A stretch of DNA of 64,000 nucleotides from Lachnospiraceae bacterium (GCA_022793065.1 JAAWCE010000033.1:33566-97565); one strand, 5' to 3'. Positions 18,012-27,538 are shown, counted from the first letter of the stretch. Notes: generated by a model not told the origin, from the sequence alone. Program-made: numbers and translations.

Positions 18012-19109
18012 ATGAAATATGATTATCTGATTGTGGGCGCTGGATTGTTTGGGGCGGTATTTGCCCATGAGGCGAAGAAAAAGGGAAAAAAATGTCTGGT
18101 GGTGGAAAAAAGGAACCACATTGCCGGAAATGTATATTGTGAGGATATTCATGGTATTTGGGTGCACAAATATGGCGCCCATATTTTCCACACGTCCCAC
18201 AAGAATATATGGGATTATGTGAATCAATTTGCGGAGTTTAACAACTATATCAATGCGCCGGTGGCAAGGTATAAAGATGAACTGTACAACCTTCCCTTTA
18301 ATATGAATACTTTCAGCAAAATGTGGGGAATTGCCACACCGAAAGAGGCAAAGGAGATAATATCCGCCCAAATAGCCCATTTGAATATCAAGGAGCCGGC
18401 GAATCTGGAGGAACAGGCTTTGTCTCTGGTGGGGCGGGATGTGTATGAGAAGCTAATCAAAGGCTATACGGAGAAGCAATGGGGACGTGATTGTAAGGAA
18501 CTGCCGGCCTTTATCATTCAGCGTCTTCCCCTTCGTTTTGTCTATGACAACAATTATTTTAACGACCGCTATCAGGGAATTCCGCTGGGCGGATATACTA
18601 AGATAGTGGAGAAATTGCTGGAAGGCACCCCAGTCAGACTGAATACGGATTTTCTTGCCAACAGGCAGGAATTGGAGACAGCGGCGGAAAAAATTATTTA
18701 TACAGGTATGATTGACCAATATTATGATTATAAGTTGGGGGTTCTGGAATATCGCTCCGTGCGTTTTGAGACAGAAGAGTTGGCGATGGAAAATTACCAG
18801 GGAAATGCAGTTGTAAATTATACGGATAGAGAGGTACCGTATACACGAATTATCGAGCATAAGCATTTTGAATTTGGACAACAACCCACAACCGTCATTT
18901 CCAGGGAGTATTCCAGGGAGTGGAAGAAAGGGGACGAGCCTTATTATCCTGTGAACAATGAGAGAAATAATGCACTTTATGAACAATATAAGGCCCTTGC
19001 AGCTCAGGAAAATAAAGTGATCTTTGGAGGACGTCTTGGGGGGTACAAGTACTATGATATGGATAAAGTAATTATATCGGCTTTGGAATTATGCCAGAGA
19101 GAATTATAG
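18012..19109 (+). CDS. glf: UDP-galactopyranose mutase
   Basis: This flavoenzyme converts UDP-galactopyranose to UDP-galactofuranose for cell-surface glycans. The 365-residue protein has the N-terminal dinucleotide-binding motif (IVGAGLFGAVFAHEAKKKG, then VVEKR), the HKYGAHIFHT segment, the YTEKQWG motif and the GRLGGYKYYDMD C-terminal motif of the family. It is cytoplasmic. Start ATG follows GAGAGGCAATAGCAAT. The glycosyltransferase gene 56 bases downstream suggests a joint role in galactofuranose-containing polymer synthesis (inference). Confidence 0.96.
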   Translation: MKYDYLIVGAGLFGAVFAHEAKKKGKKCLVVEKRNHIAGNVYCEDIHGIWVHKYGAHIFHTSHKNIWDYVNQFAEFNNYINAPVARYKDELYNLPFNMNTFSKMWGIATPKEAKEIISAQIAHLNIKEPANLEEQALSLVGRDVYEKLIKGYTEKQWGRDCKELPAFIIQRLPLRFVYDNNYFNDRYQGIPLGGYTKIVEKLLEGTPVRLNTDFLANRQELETAAEKIIYTGMIDQYYDYKLGVLEYRSVRFETEELAMENYQGNAVVNYTDREVPYTRIIEHKHFEFGQQPTTVISREYSREWKKGDEPYYPVNNERNNALYEQYKALAAQENKVIFGGRLGGYKYYDMDKVIISALELCQREL

Positions 19110-19165
19110 GGTATGATGCTTTTGGAGATATGCAAGTGCTTTGGGCAAAAGCAATGCGGGAGTAA

Positions 19166-21031
19166 ATGAAATTGAAAAAGAATATAAAAATCTATATTTC
19201 ATGTCATAAAGAATGTTTCTTACCTGAAAGGAGTTTTTTGTATCCTATTCAGGTGGGGGCGAAAGACGCAGCCGTGAGACTGCCCTGTATGCTTCACGAC
19301 GACGAAGGGGAAAACATTTCTGCAAAAAACCCTTCATACTGTGAGCTGACGGCACAGTATTGGGCCTGGAAAAACGATGATGCGGACTATTATGGTTTCT
19401 TTCATTACAGACGGTATATGAATTTTGGAAAAGAATGTCTGGCACATAATTCATTTCAGGATGCAGAACTACCATTTCTAAATGAAGAAGCGCTGCAGTT
19501 GTTATCGCTTGACATAGATACGGTGGAGGAAGTGGTATCATCATATGATATCATCGCAACCACCCAGGTCAGTTTAAAGGAGTTTAAGCCGCCTGTAAAG
19601 TCCAATTATGAGCAATATGCGGCCACACCCTATCAGTATAAGGAAGATTTGGACGTCCTGCTGGAGATTGTGAAGGAGCGGCATCCTGAATATTATAAGG
19701 ATGCCGTGGATTATTTACATTCCGGCTTTGGATATTTTTGCAATATGTTTATTATGAAGCGGGAGCTGTTTCAGGAATACAGCGCATGGCTTTTTGATAT
19801 CCTGGAAGAGCATGAAAAGCGTAGGGATTATGAGAATTATGATATTCTGGGATATCGGGTAAGCGGTTATTTGGGGGAAAGGCTGTTTGGAATATGGTAT
19901 TGTCATCAAAAAAAGCGTGGAATATTAAAATGCACAGAACTTCAGAGAACTTTGTTTGCCAACACGGATCGGGTTCCAGTGGTGAAACCAGCCTTTGACA
20001 AAAATAATATTTCAATTGCGTTGGCGGCAAATGATTATTTTATCCCCTATACGGCAATTCTATTGAAATCTATTCTTGTCCATGCAAAGGCTGAAAATAA
20101 TTATGATATCCTTTTGCTGACCCAGGATGTAAAAGAGAAAAACAGGGCGCGTCTGGATGAAATGTTGGATGGGTACTCTAATTTCCGTATTCGGTATGTT
20201 GACCCGTCTTATTTCATGGGGGGAGAGTATCATTTTTATGTCAGAGGTCATTTCGGTTTGCAGACTTATTACAGACTGGTTCTTCCCCAGTTGCTGCCGG
20301 CATATAATAAGATACTCTACCTGGATTCGGACATGATTGTGCAGACCGATGTGGCGGAGTTGTATGCAACCCAGATTGAAGGGTATCTGCTGGCCGCATG
20401 CCGGGATCCGGATACGGCGGGACAATATAATGGATTTCAGGGATATGAAAGAGATAAGAAAAATTATATGGATCATGTTATGAAGATGCGGGAACCTTTC
20501 TCCTATTTTCAGGCAGGGACCCTGTTGCTGAATCTGGAAGAATTTCGTAAGACCTATACGTTAAAGCAGGTACTGGATTTTGCGGTGTCTCAGGAATGGC
20601 GGCTTCTGGATCAGGATATTCTCAATTGTCTCTGTCAGGGCAAAGTGAAACATGTGGATATGTCATGGAATGTGATGGTGGATTTGGAGGGCATACGGAT
20701 AAGGGAAATTATCGGGCGTGCGCCTCGTTGGATGTATCAGATGTATGTGGAAGCGCGGAAGCACCCAAAGATTATTCACTATGCGGGTTTTGAAAAACCC
20801 TGGTCTTACCCGGAAATGGACATGGGTGATATTTTCTGGAAATACGCCAGGGAGACTGTATTCTATGAAGAAATATTGTATAGAATGACACGTAATACCG
20901 TAGAAAAGTATGACAGTGAAAGGAAAAAGCGTAAGAGTATCTTTTCAAAAATAAGAATATTTCTTTTGCCATATGAGAGTAGAAGATATGTTATGATAAG
21001 GAAATTGTATTGTAAGATATTCGGAAGATAA
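19166..21031 (+). CDS. Two-domain glycosyltransferase: DUF4422 plus GT8
   Basis: The 621-residue protein joins two sugar-transfer modules. Residues ~8-250 resemble DUF4422 (IYISCHKECFLP, the SYCELTAQYWAWKN block, YYGFFHYRRYMNF, SGFGYFCNMFIMKRELF). Residues ~275-560 resemble glycosyltransferase family 8: ISIALAANDYFIPYTAILLKS, DxD at 387-389 in ILYLDSDMIV, and the later LLDQDILNCLCQGKV and IIHYAGFEKPW segments. It presumably adds two sugars to a cell-wall glycan. The SD (GGGAG, four bases from ATG) is short-spaced, so the start is slightly uncertain. No membrane segment is seen. Confidence 0.88.
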   Translation: MKLKKNIKIYISCHKECFLPERSFLYPIQVGAKDAAVRLPCMLHDDEGENISAKNPSYCELTAQYWAWKNDDADYYGFFHYRRYMNFGKECLAHNSFQDAELPFLNEEALQLLSLDIDTVEEVVSSYDIIATTQVSLKEFKPPVKSNYEQYAATPYQYKEDLDVLLEIVKERHPEYYKDAVDYLHSGFGYFCNMFIMKRELFQEYSAWLFDILEEHEKRRDYENYDILGYRVSGYLGERLFGIWYCHQKKRGILKCTELQRTLFANTDRVPVVKPAFDKNNISIALAANDYFIPYTAILLKSILVHAKAENNYDILLLTQDVKEKNRARLDEMLDGYSNFRIRYVDPSYFMGGEYHFYVRGHFGLQTYYRLVLPQLLPAYNKILYLDSDMIVQTDVAELYATQIEGYLLAACRDPDTAGQYNGFQGYERDKKNYMDHVMKMREPFSYFQAGTLLLNLEEFRKTYTLKQVLDFAVSQEWRLLDQDILNCLCQGKVKHVDMSWNVMVDLEGIRIREIIGRAPRWMYQMYVEARKHPKIIHYAGFEKPWSYPEMDMGDIFWKYARETVFYEEILYRMTRNTVEKYDSERKKRKSIFSKIRIFLLPYESRRYVMIRKLYCKIFGR

Positions 21032-21046
21032 ATATGACCCCATCAT

Positions 21047-21070
21047 AAAAGGGCATTTGCATGCCCTTTT
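21047..21070. terminator. Bidirectional intrinsic terminator
   Basis: AAAAGGGCAT and ATGCCCTTTT form a perfect 10-base stem with TTGC loop. A-run and T-run flank it, so it can act for the glycosyltransferase gene and for the possible minus-strand ORF. Confidence 0.8.
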
Positions 21071-21079
21071 ACGGTTGGC

Positions 21080-21337
21080 TCAGAAGGTGTACTCTTTGGA
21101 TTGGTGATAGTAATAGGTCTGGAGCTGGCTTTTTACATTGTAAGTCACAACGTAACATTCCGCCGGACACTCCTTCTCTATTTTTTCTTCCAATACATTA
21201 CCGAAGGAAACGGGCTTGCGAGGCTGATTCTGCCGTTGATCCGGTGAATCGTTTTCCCGTCTTAACTTTGGCATTTTCGTAATCATCTGAACCGGATACA
21301 CTTTGAAATTGCTCTGAAATCCGTTTGCTGCGTTAAT
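21080..21337 (-). CDS. Possible small gene with non-standard start
   Basis: This minus-strand frame encodes a ~73-85-residue polar protein with non-random composition (KPVSFGNVLEEKIEKECPAECYVVTYNVKSQ is split by no stop and ends YYYHQSKEYTF). The frame is open up to an ATT at 21337, which directly abuts a perfect AAGGAGGG. There is no ATG at correct distance; GTG 21301 and ATG 21286 lack an SD. Either translation starts at a rare codon or the start has decayed. A terminator lies just beyond the stop. No family recognised. Confidence 0.4.
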   Translation of the reverse strand: MNAANGFQSNFKVYPVQMITKMPKLRRENDSPDQRQNQPRKPVSFGNVLEEKIEKECPAECYVVTYNVKSQLQTYYYHQSKEYTF

Positions 21338-21538
21338 CCCTCCTTGGATGCGTATTTCAACAGTGCCAATATATCAGTTCTATTTATAATATCGGCAGAT
21401 GGATGGAAAAAATTAGCGAAACTGTTTCTAAAATAAATATAAAATCATACAATGTGGATTAGGGTGAGAAAATAAGAGATATAATAAGAAAAAAAGAGGA
21501 TTAGAGAGGTATTGCATTTTGATTAACCATGGATGCGC

Positions 21539-21567
21539 TTGCAAAGACTAACATATGAAATTATTAT
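21539..21567 (+). promoter_or_regulatory. groESL promoter
   Basis: TTGCAA (21539-21544), a 17-base spacer and TATTAT (21562-21567). The predicted start (~21574) places the CIRCE operator at the very start of the transcript. The rest of the ~610-base gap contains only the terminator and the doubtful minus-strand ORF. Confidence 0.65.
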
Positions 21568-21579
21568 ATGTTTTAGATA

Positions 21580-21606
21580 TTAGCACTCGAATTACAAGAG
21601 TGCTAA
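21580..21606 (+). promoter_or_regulatory. CIRCE operator (HrcA binding site)
   Basis: Perfect match to the CIRCE consensus TTAGCACTC-N9-GAGTGCTAA. HrcA represses groESL from this site in Firmicutes and releases it on heat stress; hrcA itself is not in the window. Confidence 0.97.
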
Positions 21607-21640
21607 CAGCAAATTATAGGAATAATAGGAGGCAATTATC

Positions 21641-21928
21641 ATGAAATTAGTACCTTTAGGTGACAGAGTTGTATTAAAGCAGTTAGTTGCAGAAGAAACT
21701 ACAAAATCAGGCATTGTCCTTCCGGGACAGAGTAAGGAAAAACCTCAGCAGGCAGAGGTTGTAGCTGTAGGGCCGGGCGGAGTGGTAGACGGCAAGGAAA
21801 TCAAAATGGAAGTGAAGGTTGGGGATAATGTCATTTATTCCAAGTATGCCGGAACTGAAGTGAAGCTGGATGAGGAAGAGTATATTATTGTAAAACAGAA
21901 CGATATTCTGGCTGTGATAGACAATTAA
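21641..21928 (+). CDS. groES: Co-chaperonin GroES
   Basis: The 95-residue heptameric lid of the GroEL chaperonin. It carries the N-terminal VPLGDRVVLKQ, the mobile loop TTKSGIVLPG and the C-terminal YIIVKQNDILAVID. ATG follows AGGAGG. It lies 35 bases after CIRCE and 61 bases before groEL, in the standard order. Confidence 0.98.
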   Translation: MKLVPLGDRVVLKQLVAEETTKSGIVLPGQSKEKPQQAEVVAVGPGGVVDGKEIKMEVKVGDNVIYSKYAGTEVKLDEEEYIIVKQNDILAVIDN

Positions 21929-21986
21929 GGCATGCTTTTGTAAGGAACGATTTCTAAACTAATATCATAATAAATGGAGGCAATGA

Positions 21987-23615
<1,629 letters not shown>

Positions 23616-23704
23616 GCTGTTCCGGTATGATGGATACAATTTGTAGGAATTTATGTGTTTTTTGTAAATAAATTCCAATTTATATTGATAAAATATGGAA
23701 TTTT

Positions 23705-23738
23705 CTGCCAGCAGGTGATACTTGCTGGCAGTTTTTTT
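23705..23738 (+). terminator. Intrinsic terminator after groEL
   Basis: CTGCCAGCA (23705-23713) pairs with TGCTGGCAG (23723-23731), followed by seven T. Confidence 0.9.
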
Positions 23739-23747
23739 AAGAAGTCT

Positions 23748-23776
23748 TTGACACAGATATAAAAATATAGTAACAT
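23748..23776 (+). promoter_or_regulatory. Promoter of the BlaI-type repressor gene
   Basis: TTGACA (23748-23753), 17-base spacer, TAACAT (23771-23776). An 8-base palindrome GACATGTC (23778-23785) directly downstream is a candidate autoregulatory operator, but it is not a clear BlaI/MecI box. Confidence 0.6.
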
Positions 23777-23896
23777 TGACATGTCGGTAAAATAAAAATT
23801 CACCGATTTGTAAGTCAAAGCAACCCATGAGTACAGACATCGGAGGTCCAATGGGGCCTGATGATGTATTGTGAACTGAAAAGAGGAGGTGACAAT

Positions 23897-24268
23897 ATGG
23901 GAAAGAGCTATAAGATTACAGATGCGGAGCGGGCAGTGTTGGAAGTATTGTGGGACCGTTCCGAGCCGGTTCAAACGGCCGATTTGCTGGAGCAGATGAA
24001 AAATAAGGGCAGAGAGTGGAAAAGACAGACCTTGAATACTTTGTTATCCCGATTGGATGATAAGGAAATTGTGAACCGGAAGCGTGGATATGTGGAAGCG
24101 GCGCTGTCAGAGGACGAGCTGCTGCAAAAGCAGACCCAGGGAATTCTGGATAATTTTTATGGCGGAAAACTTGGAAACTTCTGTATCGCTTTGATCGGAA
24201 AAGAAAAAGTAAAGGAAGAGGATATTGCCAGACTTAACACATTGATTGATGAACTACGGGGAAAGTAG
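23897..24268 (+). CDS. BlaI/MecI-family transcriptional repressor
   Basis: The 123-residue winged-helix repressor shows the family's DNA-binding core: ITDAERAVLEVLWDR, then WKRQTLNTLLSRLDDKEIVNRKRG and the C-terminal dimerisation helices (GGKLGNFCIALIGKEK). Such proteins dimerise and are usually inactivated by a BlaR1/MecR1-type metalloprotease sensor. No such sensor, nor any beta-lactamase, is adjacent here, so the regulon is unknown. ATG 23897 follows GAGGAGGTGA; the longer frame from 23861 was rejected. Confidence 0.9.
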   Translation: MGKSYKITDAERAVLEVLWDRSEPVQTADLLEQMKNKGREWKRQTLNTLLSRLDDKEIVNRKRGYVEAALSEDELLQKQTQGILDNFYGGKLGNFCIALIGKEKVKEEDIARLNTLIDELRGK

Positions 24269-24502
24269 AAAGGACCATGTGATAAAATATGAGACACCTG
24301 ACGCTGAAGACAGTTGTTGTAAAAACTTTGTCTCAAAGACACAATTGGTGTGAAGGGCGCTTTGGAAAGTTTTTCATCCAATGTGTGGAGGGCAGAGGGA
24401 TGGCAGTGGAATTGCCGGAAGGCACAATGTCGTGGACAAGGCAGAGGGGAGCTTATAACAGTCTGGCAAGATTGTTTATAAAAGGGGATGTTACAGATGA
24501 AG

Positions 24503-24557
24503 AGAGGAGCTGGCACACAACAGGAATTCGTTGTTGTGATGACAGCTCCTCTTTATT
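24503..24557. terminator. Long hairpin between convergent genes
   Basis: AGAGGAGCTG (24503-24512) pairs with CAGCTCCTCT (24543-24552), with an inner ACACAACA/TGTTGTG stem around an EcoRI-like GAATTC loop. It lies between the blaI-type gene and the convergent ECF gene. The rest of the 310-base gap (24269-24578) holds no gene that I can support. Confidence 0.6.
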
Positions 24558-24578
24558 GCACTGAGCTGGTGCCTCCTA

Positions 24579-25175
24579 TTATAAAGCGGAATCCTGGCGG
24601 AGATGGTTTATGGTATTTTGGGAATTGGAACCATTTTTATTATAACGGGCCGGAAGCAGATGTGCGCGCCGTAGGGCCAGATACAGGGTGGGAAGGAGCA
24701 TTAATTGCAGGATGATTCCGGGAATGGAGGATACAAAATACCCCGTAGCCCAGGCTTTCCAGGAATAGGTACCAGCGGCGAAAATTAAAGCCCTGGAAGC
24801 GCCGGCAATGATTCGTCCTGTAAGCATGGCAGTTATAAGGCTGATGTACAGATCAGCCGTTACATATCCGGTGCGGATAAAGTGCATTGCCAGTCCGCAC
24901 ACCAGGCCATAGACTGCAAGTTCTATCATCATAATGGGAAGATAGCCCATGCCCGGCATACCTGTGATAAAGCAGGATAGTGCGGGACCGGCCAGCCCGC
25001 AGAGAAGGCCGAAGGGCCAACCGCACACCAGGCCGCATAAAAGTACGGGGATGTGCATGGGAGACAGTAGCGTAGCGGCATTGGGTATGGCGTGCAGTCC
25101 CATGGGGAGTACGACGCAAAGGGCCATGCATACTGCGGTAATTGCGCATTTTGTCAGGGTGGATAATTTGTTCAT
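24579..25175 (-). CDS. ECF transporter S component (vitamin or metal uptake)
   Basis: A 198-residue, very hydrophobic protein with five to six membrane helices. The order is a short basic N-terminus (MNKLSTLTKC), then ITAVCMALCVVLPMGLH, a conserved AATLLSPMHIPVLLCGLVCG block, GMPGMGYLPIMMIELAVYG and a final helix before a polar C-terminal tail. This layout is typical of substrate-specific S components, which share a separate ECF energising module (not in this window). The substrate cannot be told from sequence. ATG 25175 follows AAAGAGG; the longer frame (25211) was rejected. It is one of the few minus-strand genes and sits behind a long leader. Confidence 0.83.
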   Translation of the reverse strand: MNKLSTLTKCAITAVCMALCVVLPMGLHAIPNAATLLSPMHIPVLLCGLVCGWPFGLLCGLAGPALSCFITGMPGMGYLPIMMIELAVYGLVCGLAMHFIRTGYVTADLYISLITAMLTGRIIAGASRALIFAAGTYSWKAWATGYFVSSIPGIILQLMLLPTLYLALRRAHLLPARYNKNGSNSQNTINHLRQDSAL

Positions 25176-25500
25176 AGTGTTACCTCTTTCTTTTTGATAT
25201 GGAATTACCAAACTGTTTTTTGGCTGAATAAAGTATTGCCGTCCCCAATGATGGGGTAAAGCACGGGCTTATGGTACTTGAAACTCCGGTATGAAATAAA
25301 AATTACCGGAGAAAAGCACAACAAAAGCCACGAAAGCAATCCCTTTTCCAAAGGGAATTCTGCCTTCCTGGCATATCATAGTTCATTGTAATTTTTTTCA
25401 TTATTGTTATTTTTTCAGAATTGTAATTTTTTCATTGGGGATTGCATTTTTCCAATTTGCATTTTCTCAATGCGTCGTTCCTTCCTGGAACGAATACTTA
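25176..25500 (-). promoter_or_regulatory. Long structured leader of the ECF gene, candidate riboswitch
   Basis: About 320 untranslated bases separate the predicted start (~25499) from the ECF start codon. On the minus strand, hairpins are seen in order: CGTTCC/GGAACG right at the 5' end, an A-rich stretch with repeated ttacaat motifs, TCCC/GGGA near a CTTTGG loop, CTCCGGT/ACCGGAG, and a nested domain near the gene. In that domain AAGTA/TACTT encloses GCC.GT/ACGGC and CCCC-atcatt-GGGG. I could not match it to a known riboswitch class. Confidence 0.5.
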
Positions 25501-25505
25501 TTCTT

Positions 25506-25533
25506 ATTATACAGAGAGAGACAGGAATGTCAA
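25506..25533 (-). promoter_or_regulatory. Strong promoter of the ECF gene
   Basis: On the minus strand TTGACA (25533-25528), a 16-base spacer and TATAAT (25511-25506): both hexamers match consensus perfectly. Confidence 0.85.
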
Positions 25534-25654
25534 GATAAAAATATATTAGCCGGAAATGTTATCCAATAATTGATGGAAAGGAATTGGATGAATTAGAAAA
25601 AGAGTGGGAGGATTGACAGACTAAAATCTGACCCAAATGAGGAGGGATGGCGTT

Positions 25655-26191
25655 ATGAATGAAGTACAGCAAAAAAACTATTGGTTGGTGAAGTTTAAAA
25701 TTTTGCAGGAAGAGTATTATACTTTTTGGTATGAGGATGATATAGATGGATTTTTACTTGATCAAAACGGGTTGCTGAAATCTTATCCCACGAAAGAGGA
25801 AGCGGTCTATTTTGCAAAAGCGGAAGGGTTTTGTCTGAATACAAAGGCGGTTTTGTGCATATCATCAGGAATCCTTAGAAATATAAAAAAAAGAAAAATA
25901 AGATGTAATCTTTTTTTGAACTATTGGAATACTTTGTCTGATGTGGCACATTCAATTCACTGCCAATTTATAGGAGATGACAGGGAAAATGAAACTGTTC
26001 AGCATATATATGAAAAATTATTCTATGGATGTAATGTTCTGGTAAAAAAAGGAGAGGAACATTATAGACCTGTATGGAGTAAGAAGGAAAGACGCTGGAT
26101 TGCGAAAGTGATGAAGGATGGTTTCAGGATTTTGGCAAAAGGACTTAACTTGAACTGTAATTTTACCAGGGGAGAAAGCAGATTTTCATAG
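25655..26191 (+). CDS. Hypothetical protein
   Basis: 178 residues, mostly soluble, rich in aromatic and basic residues (KNYWLVKFKILQEEYYTFWYE; WSKKERRWIAKVMKDGFRI). A mid-protein Lys-rich stretch (IKKRKIRCN) divides two halves. No signal peptide or membrane helix. ATG 25655 follows AGGAGGG with 8-base spacing. No family was recognised. The promoter for the next gene overlaps its stop codon. Confidence 0.7.
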   Translation: MNEVQQKNYWLVKFKILQEEYYTFWYEDDIDGFLLDQNGLLKSYPTKEEAVYFAKAEGFCLNTKAVLCISSGILRNIKKRKIRCNLFLNYWNTLSDVAHSIHCQFIGDDRENETVQHIYEKLFYGCNVLVKKGEEHYRPVWSKKERRWIAKVMKDGFRILAKGLNLNCNFTRGESRFS

Positions 26192-26219
26192 TGACATTGA
26201 TATTTTGATATGCTATAAT
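26191..26219 (+). promoter_or_regulatory. Promoter upstream of the DUF3842 gene
   Basis: GTGACA (26191-26196), 17-base spacer and TATAAT (26214-26219). Repeat copy 1 begins right at the -10 element. Confidence 0.6.
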
Positions 26220-26360
26220 GTTGACACAAAAAAGCATTGTGTCAACTTTTGATTCCATATGCGCCAAAGCGCATGAAACTGTGGTATTATGCTGACACAA
26301 AAAAGCAATGTGTCAGCTTTTGAATCCTGAAGCTATGGTATCATGCTGACACAAAGGTGG
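26211..26360 (+). repeat. Three copies of a GTATNATG-CTGACACAAA element
   Basis: Copy 1 at 26211-26257 (arms GTTGACACAA/TTGTGTCAAC), copy 2 at 26281-26327 (arms GCTGACACA/TGTGTCAGC) and a truncated copy 3 at 26335-26360 that keeps only the left arm and runs into AAAGGTGG before the start codon. Copies 1 and 2 also share the flank ctttTGA(A/T)TCC. Between them lies a separate palindrome ATGCGC-caaa-GCGCAT. Confidence 0.75.
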
Positions 26361-26371
26361 TTGAGGCAATT

Positions 26372-26764
26372 ATGAAAATTATGATAATGGACGGCCAGGG
26401 CGGCGGTGTGGGCCGCAGCCTTGTGGAAGAAATACGTGTAAAATATCCGGATGCTGAACTGATTGCCGTGGGTACCAATGCTACGGCGACTTCTAATATG
26501 ATGAAGGGTGGGACCGCGTTGGGAGCCACAGGAGAAAATGCAGTGATTTATAATAGCAGTAGAGTGGACGCCATTGTAGGTCCTGTGGGCATTGTGGCGG
26601 CAAATGCCATGCTGGGTGAAATTACGCCTAAAATGGCGCAGGCGGTGGCTTCAAGCAACGCAAAAATATTGTTGATTCCCATGAATCGTTGCCATGTACA
26701 GGTGATGGGGGTGGAAAGTAAAAAGCTGGGAGATTACATTAAGGAAGCTGTAGATCAGCTTTGA
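26372..26764 (+). CDS. DUF3842 family protein
   Basis: 130 residues with an N-terminal Rossmann-like motif (MKIMIMDGQGGGVGRSLVEE), an AVGTNATATSNMMKGGTALGATGENAV block and IVGPVGIVAANAMLGEITP. This matches the uncharacterised DUF3842 family common in Clostridia; a nucleotide-binding role is plausible but unproven. ATG 26372 was chosen with AAGGTGG or GAGG as SD; the longer GTG frame overlaps the repeat. Expression may be governed by the triple repeat upstream. Confidence 0.88.
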   Translation: MKIMIMDGQGGGVGRSLVEEIRVKYPDAELIAVGTNATATSNMMKGGTALGATGENAVIYNSSRVDAIVGPVGIVAANAMLGEITPKMAQAVASSNAKILLIPMNRCHVQVMGVESKKLGDYIKEAVDQL

Positions 26765-26877
26765 AATGTAAAAATGGGGCGCCGCAATGGAGAGACAGAA
26801 TTGAAATAAAAAATAGTGCAGCTAAGAAATGTCAATGCATTTATTAAAAATGTTTCGCTGGACAGGTGAGGTTGTGA

Positions 26878-26943
26878 AGGCGCACGAGAGCAAATTTCAT
26901 GAGATTACTTGCGAATGAAATTTGTCTCTCCTGTGAGTGCGCC
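26878..26943 (+). ncRNA. Candidate structured RNA upstream of yqeG (hairpin family copy)
   Basis: A ~65-base hairpin: GGCGCAC/GTGCGCC basal stem, GAGAG/CTCTC, then a perfect 10-base arm CAAATTTCAT/ATGAAATTTG around a GAG.TTACTTGCGA loop. The loop and AAATTT arms recur in the three tandem repeats before aspS (49231 onward), whereas the basal stem has changed to GGCCCC/GGGGCC. No T-run follows. Confidence 0.55.
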
Positions 26944-27004
26944 GCAAAAACATCACCCTTTAGTGCTGTCGCGCAGCGACTTAAAATAGGAGGGACCAAA
27001 AGTT

Positions 27005-27538
27005 ATGCTGGAGATTTTTTATCCGGATTATGAAGTGGAAAGTGCCTATGAGATTGATTATGAGAATTTATATAATAAAGGATTTCGGGGTGTGATTTTT
27101 GATATAGACAATACGCTGGTCCCCCATGGTGCGCCGGCGGACCAGCGGGCGATTGCGTTATTTTCCAGGCTGCGGAAGGCTGGGTATCGGACAGTGCTTT
27201 TGTCCAATAATAAAGAACCGCGGGTAAAACTATTTCATGACGGCGTGGGCTCCGAATATATTTTTAAGGCCGGCAAACCTGGACGGGCCGGGTACGAAAG
27301 GGCTATGAAATTAATGGGGACAGTGCCTTCCAATACCATTTTTGTAGGGGATCAATTGTTTACAGATATATGGGGGGCGAAAAAAGCCGGGATTACAACC
27401 TGGCTTGTGAAACCCATTCATCCCAAAGAAGAGATACAAATTATTTTAAAGCGCCGTTTGGAATGGGTAGTATTGTTCTTTTATCACAGAAAATGTAAAA
27501 GGGCAATTGAAAATCCTGAAAGGAAACAAAGGACATAA
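27005..27538 (+). CDS. YqeG family HAD IIIA-type phosphatase
   Basis: The 177-residue protein has the HAD catalytic motifs: motif I DIDNTLVPHG (nucleophile Asp and general acid), motif II Ser/Thr in VLLSNNK, Lys in FKAGKPGRAGYERAM, and motif IV GDQLFTDIWGAKKAG. Length and order match YqeG phosphatases, which in Firmicutes often lie beside aroE, as here. The physiological substrate is not established from sequence. ATG follows AGGAGGG. Note the structured hairpin in its leader. Confidence 0.93.
   Translation: MLEIFYPDYEVESAYEIDYENLYNKGFRGVIFDIDNTLVPHGAPADQRAIALFSRLRKAGYRTVLLSNNKEPRVKLFHDGVGSEYIFKAGKPGRAGYERAMKLMGTVPSNTIFVGDQLFTDIWGAKKAGITTWLVKPIHPKEEIQIILKRRLEWVVLFFYHRKCKRAIENPERKQRT

Noticed and set aside
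24289..24564. 91-codon plus-strand frame between the BlaI-type and ECF genes
   Set aside because: It runs through the terminator hairpin, has no SD and no protein-like pattern. I considered a BlaR1 remnant but saw no HExxH or membrane helices.
25176..25500. Known riboswitch (TPP, THF, cobalamin, preQ1, FMN) in the ECF leader
   Set aside because: Their signature sequences were looked for on the minus strand and not found. Kept only as an unclassified candidate.
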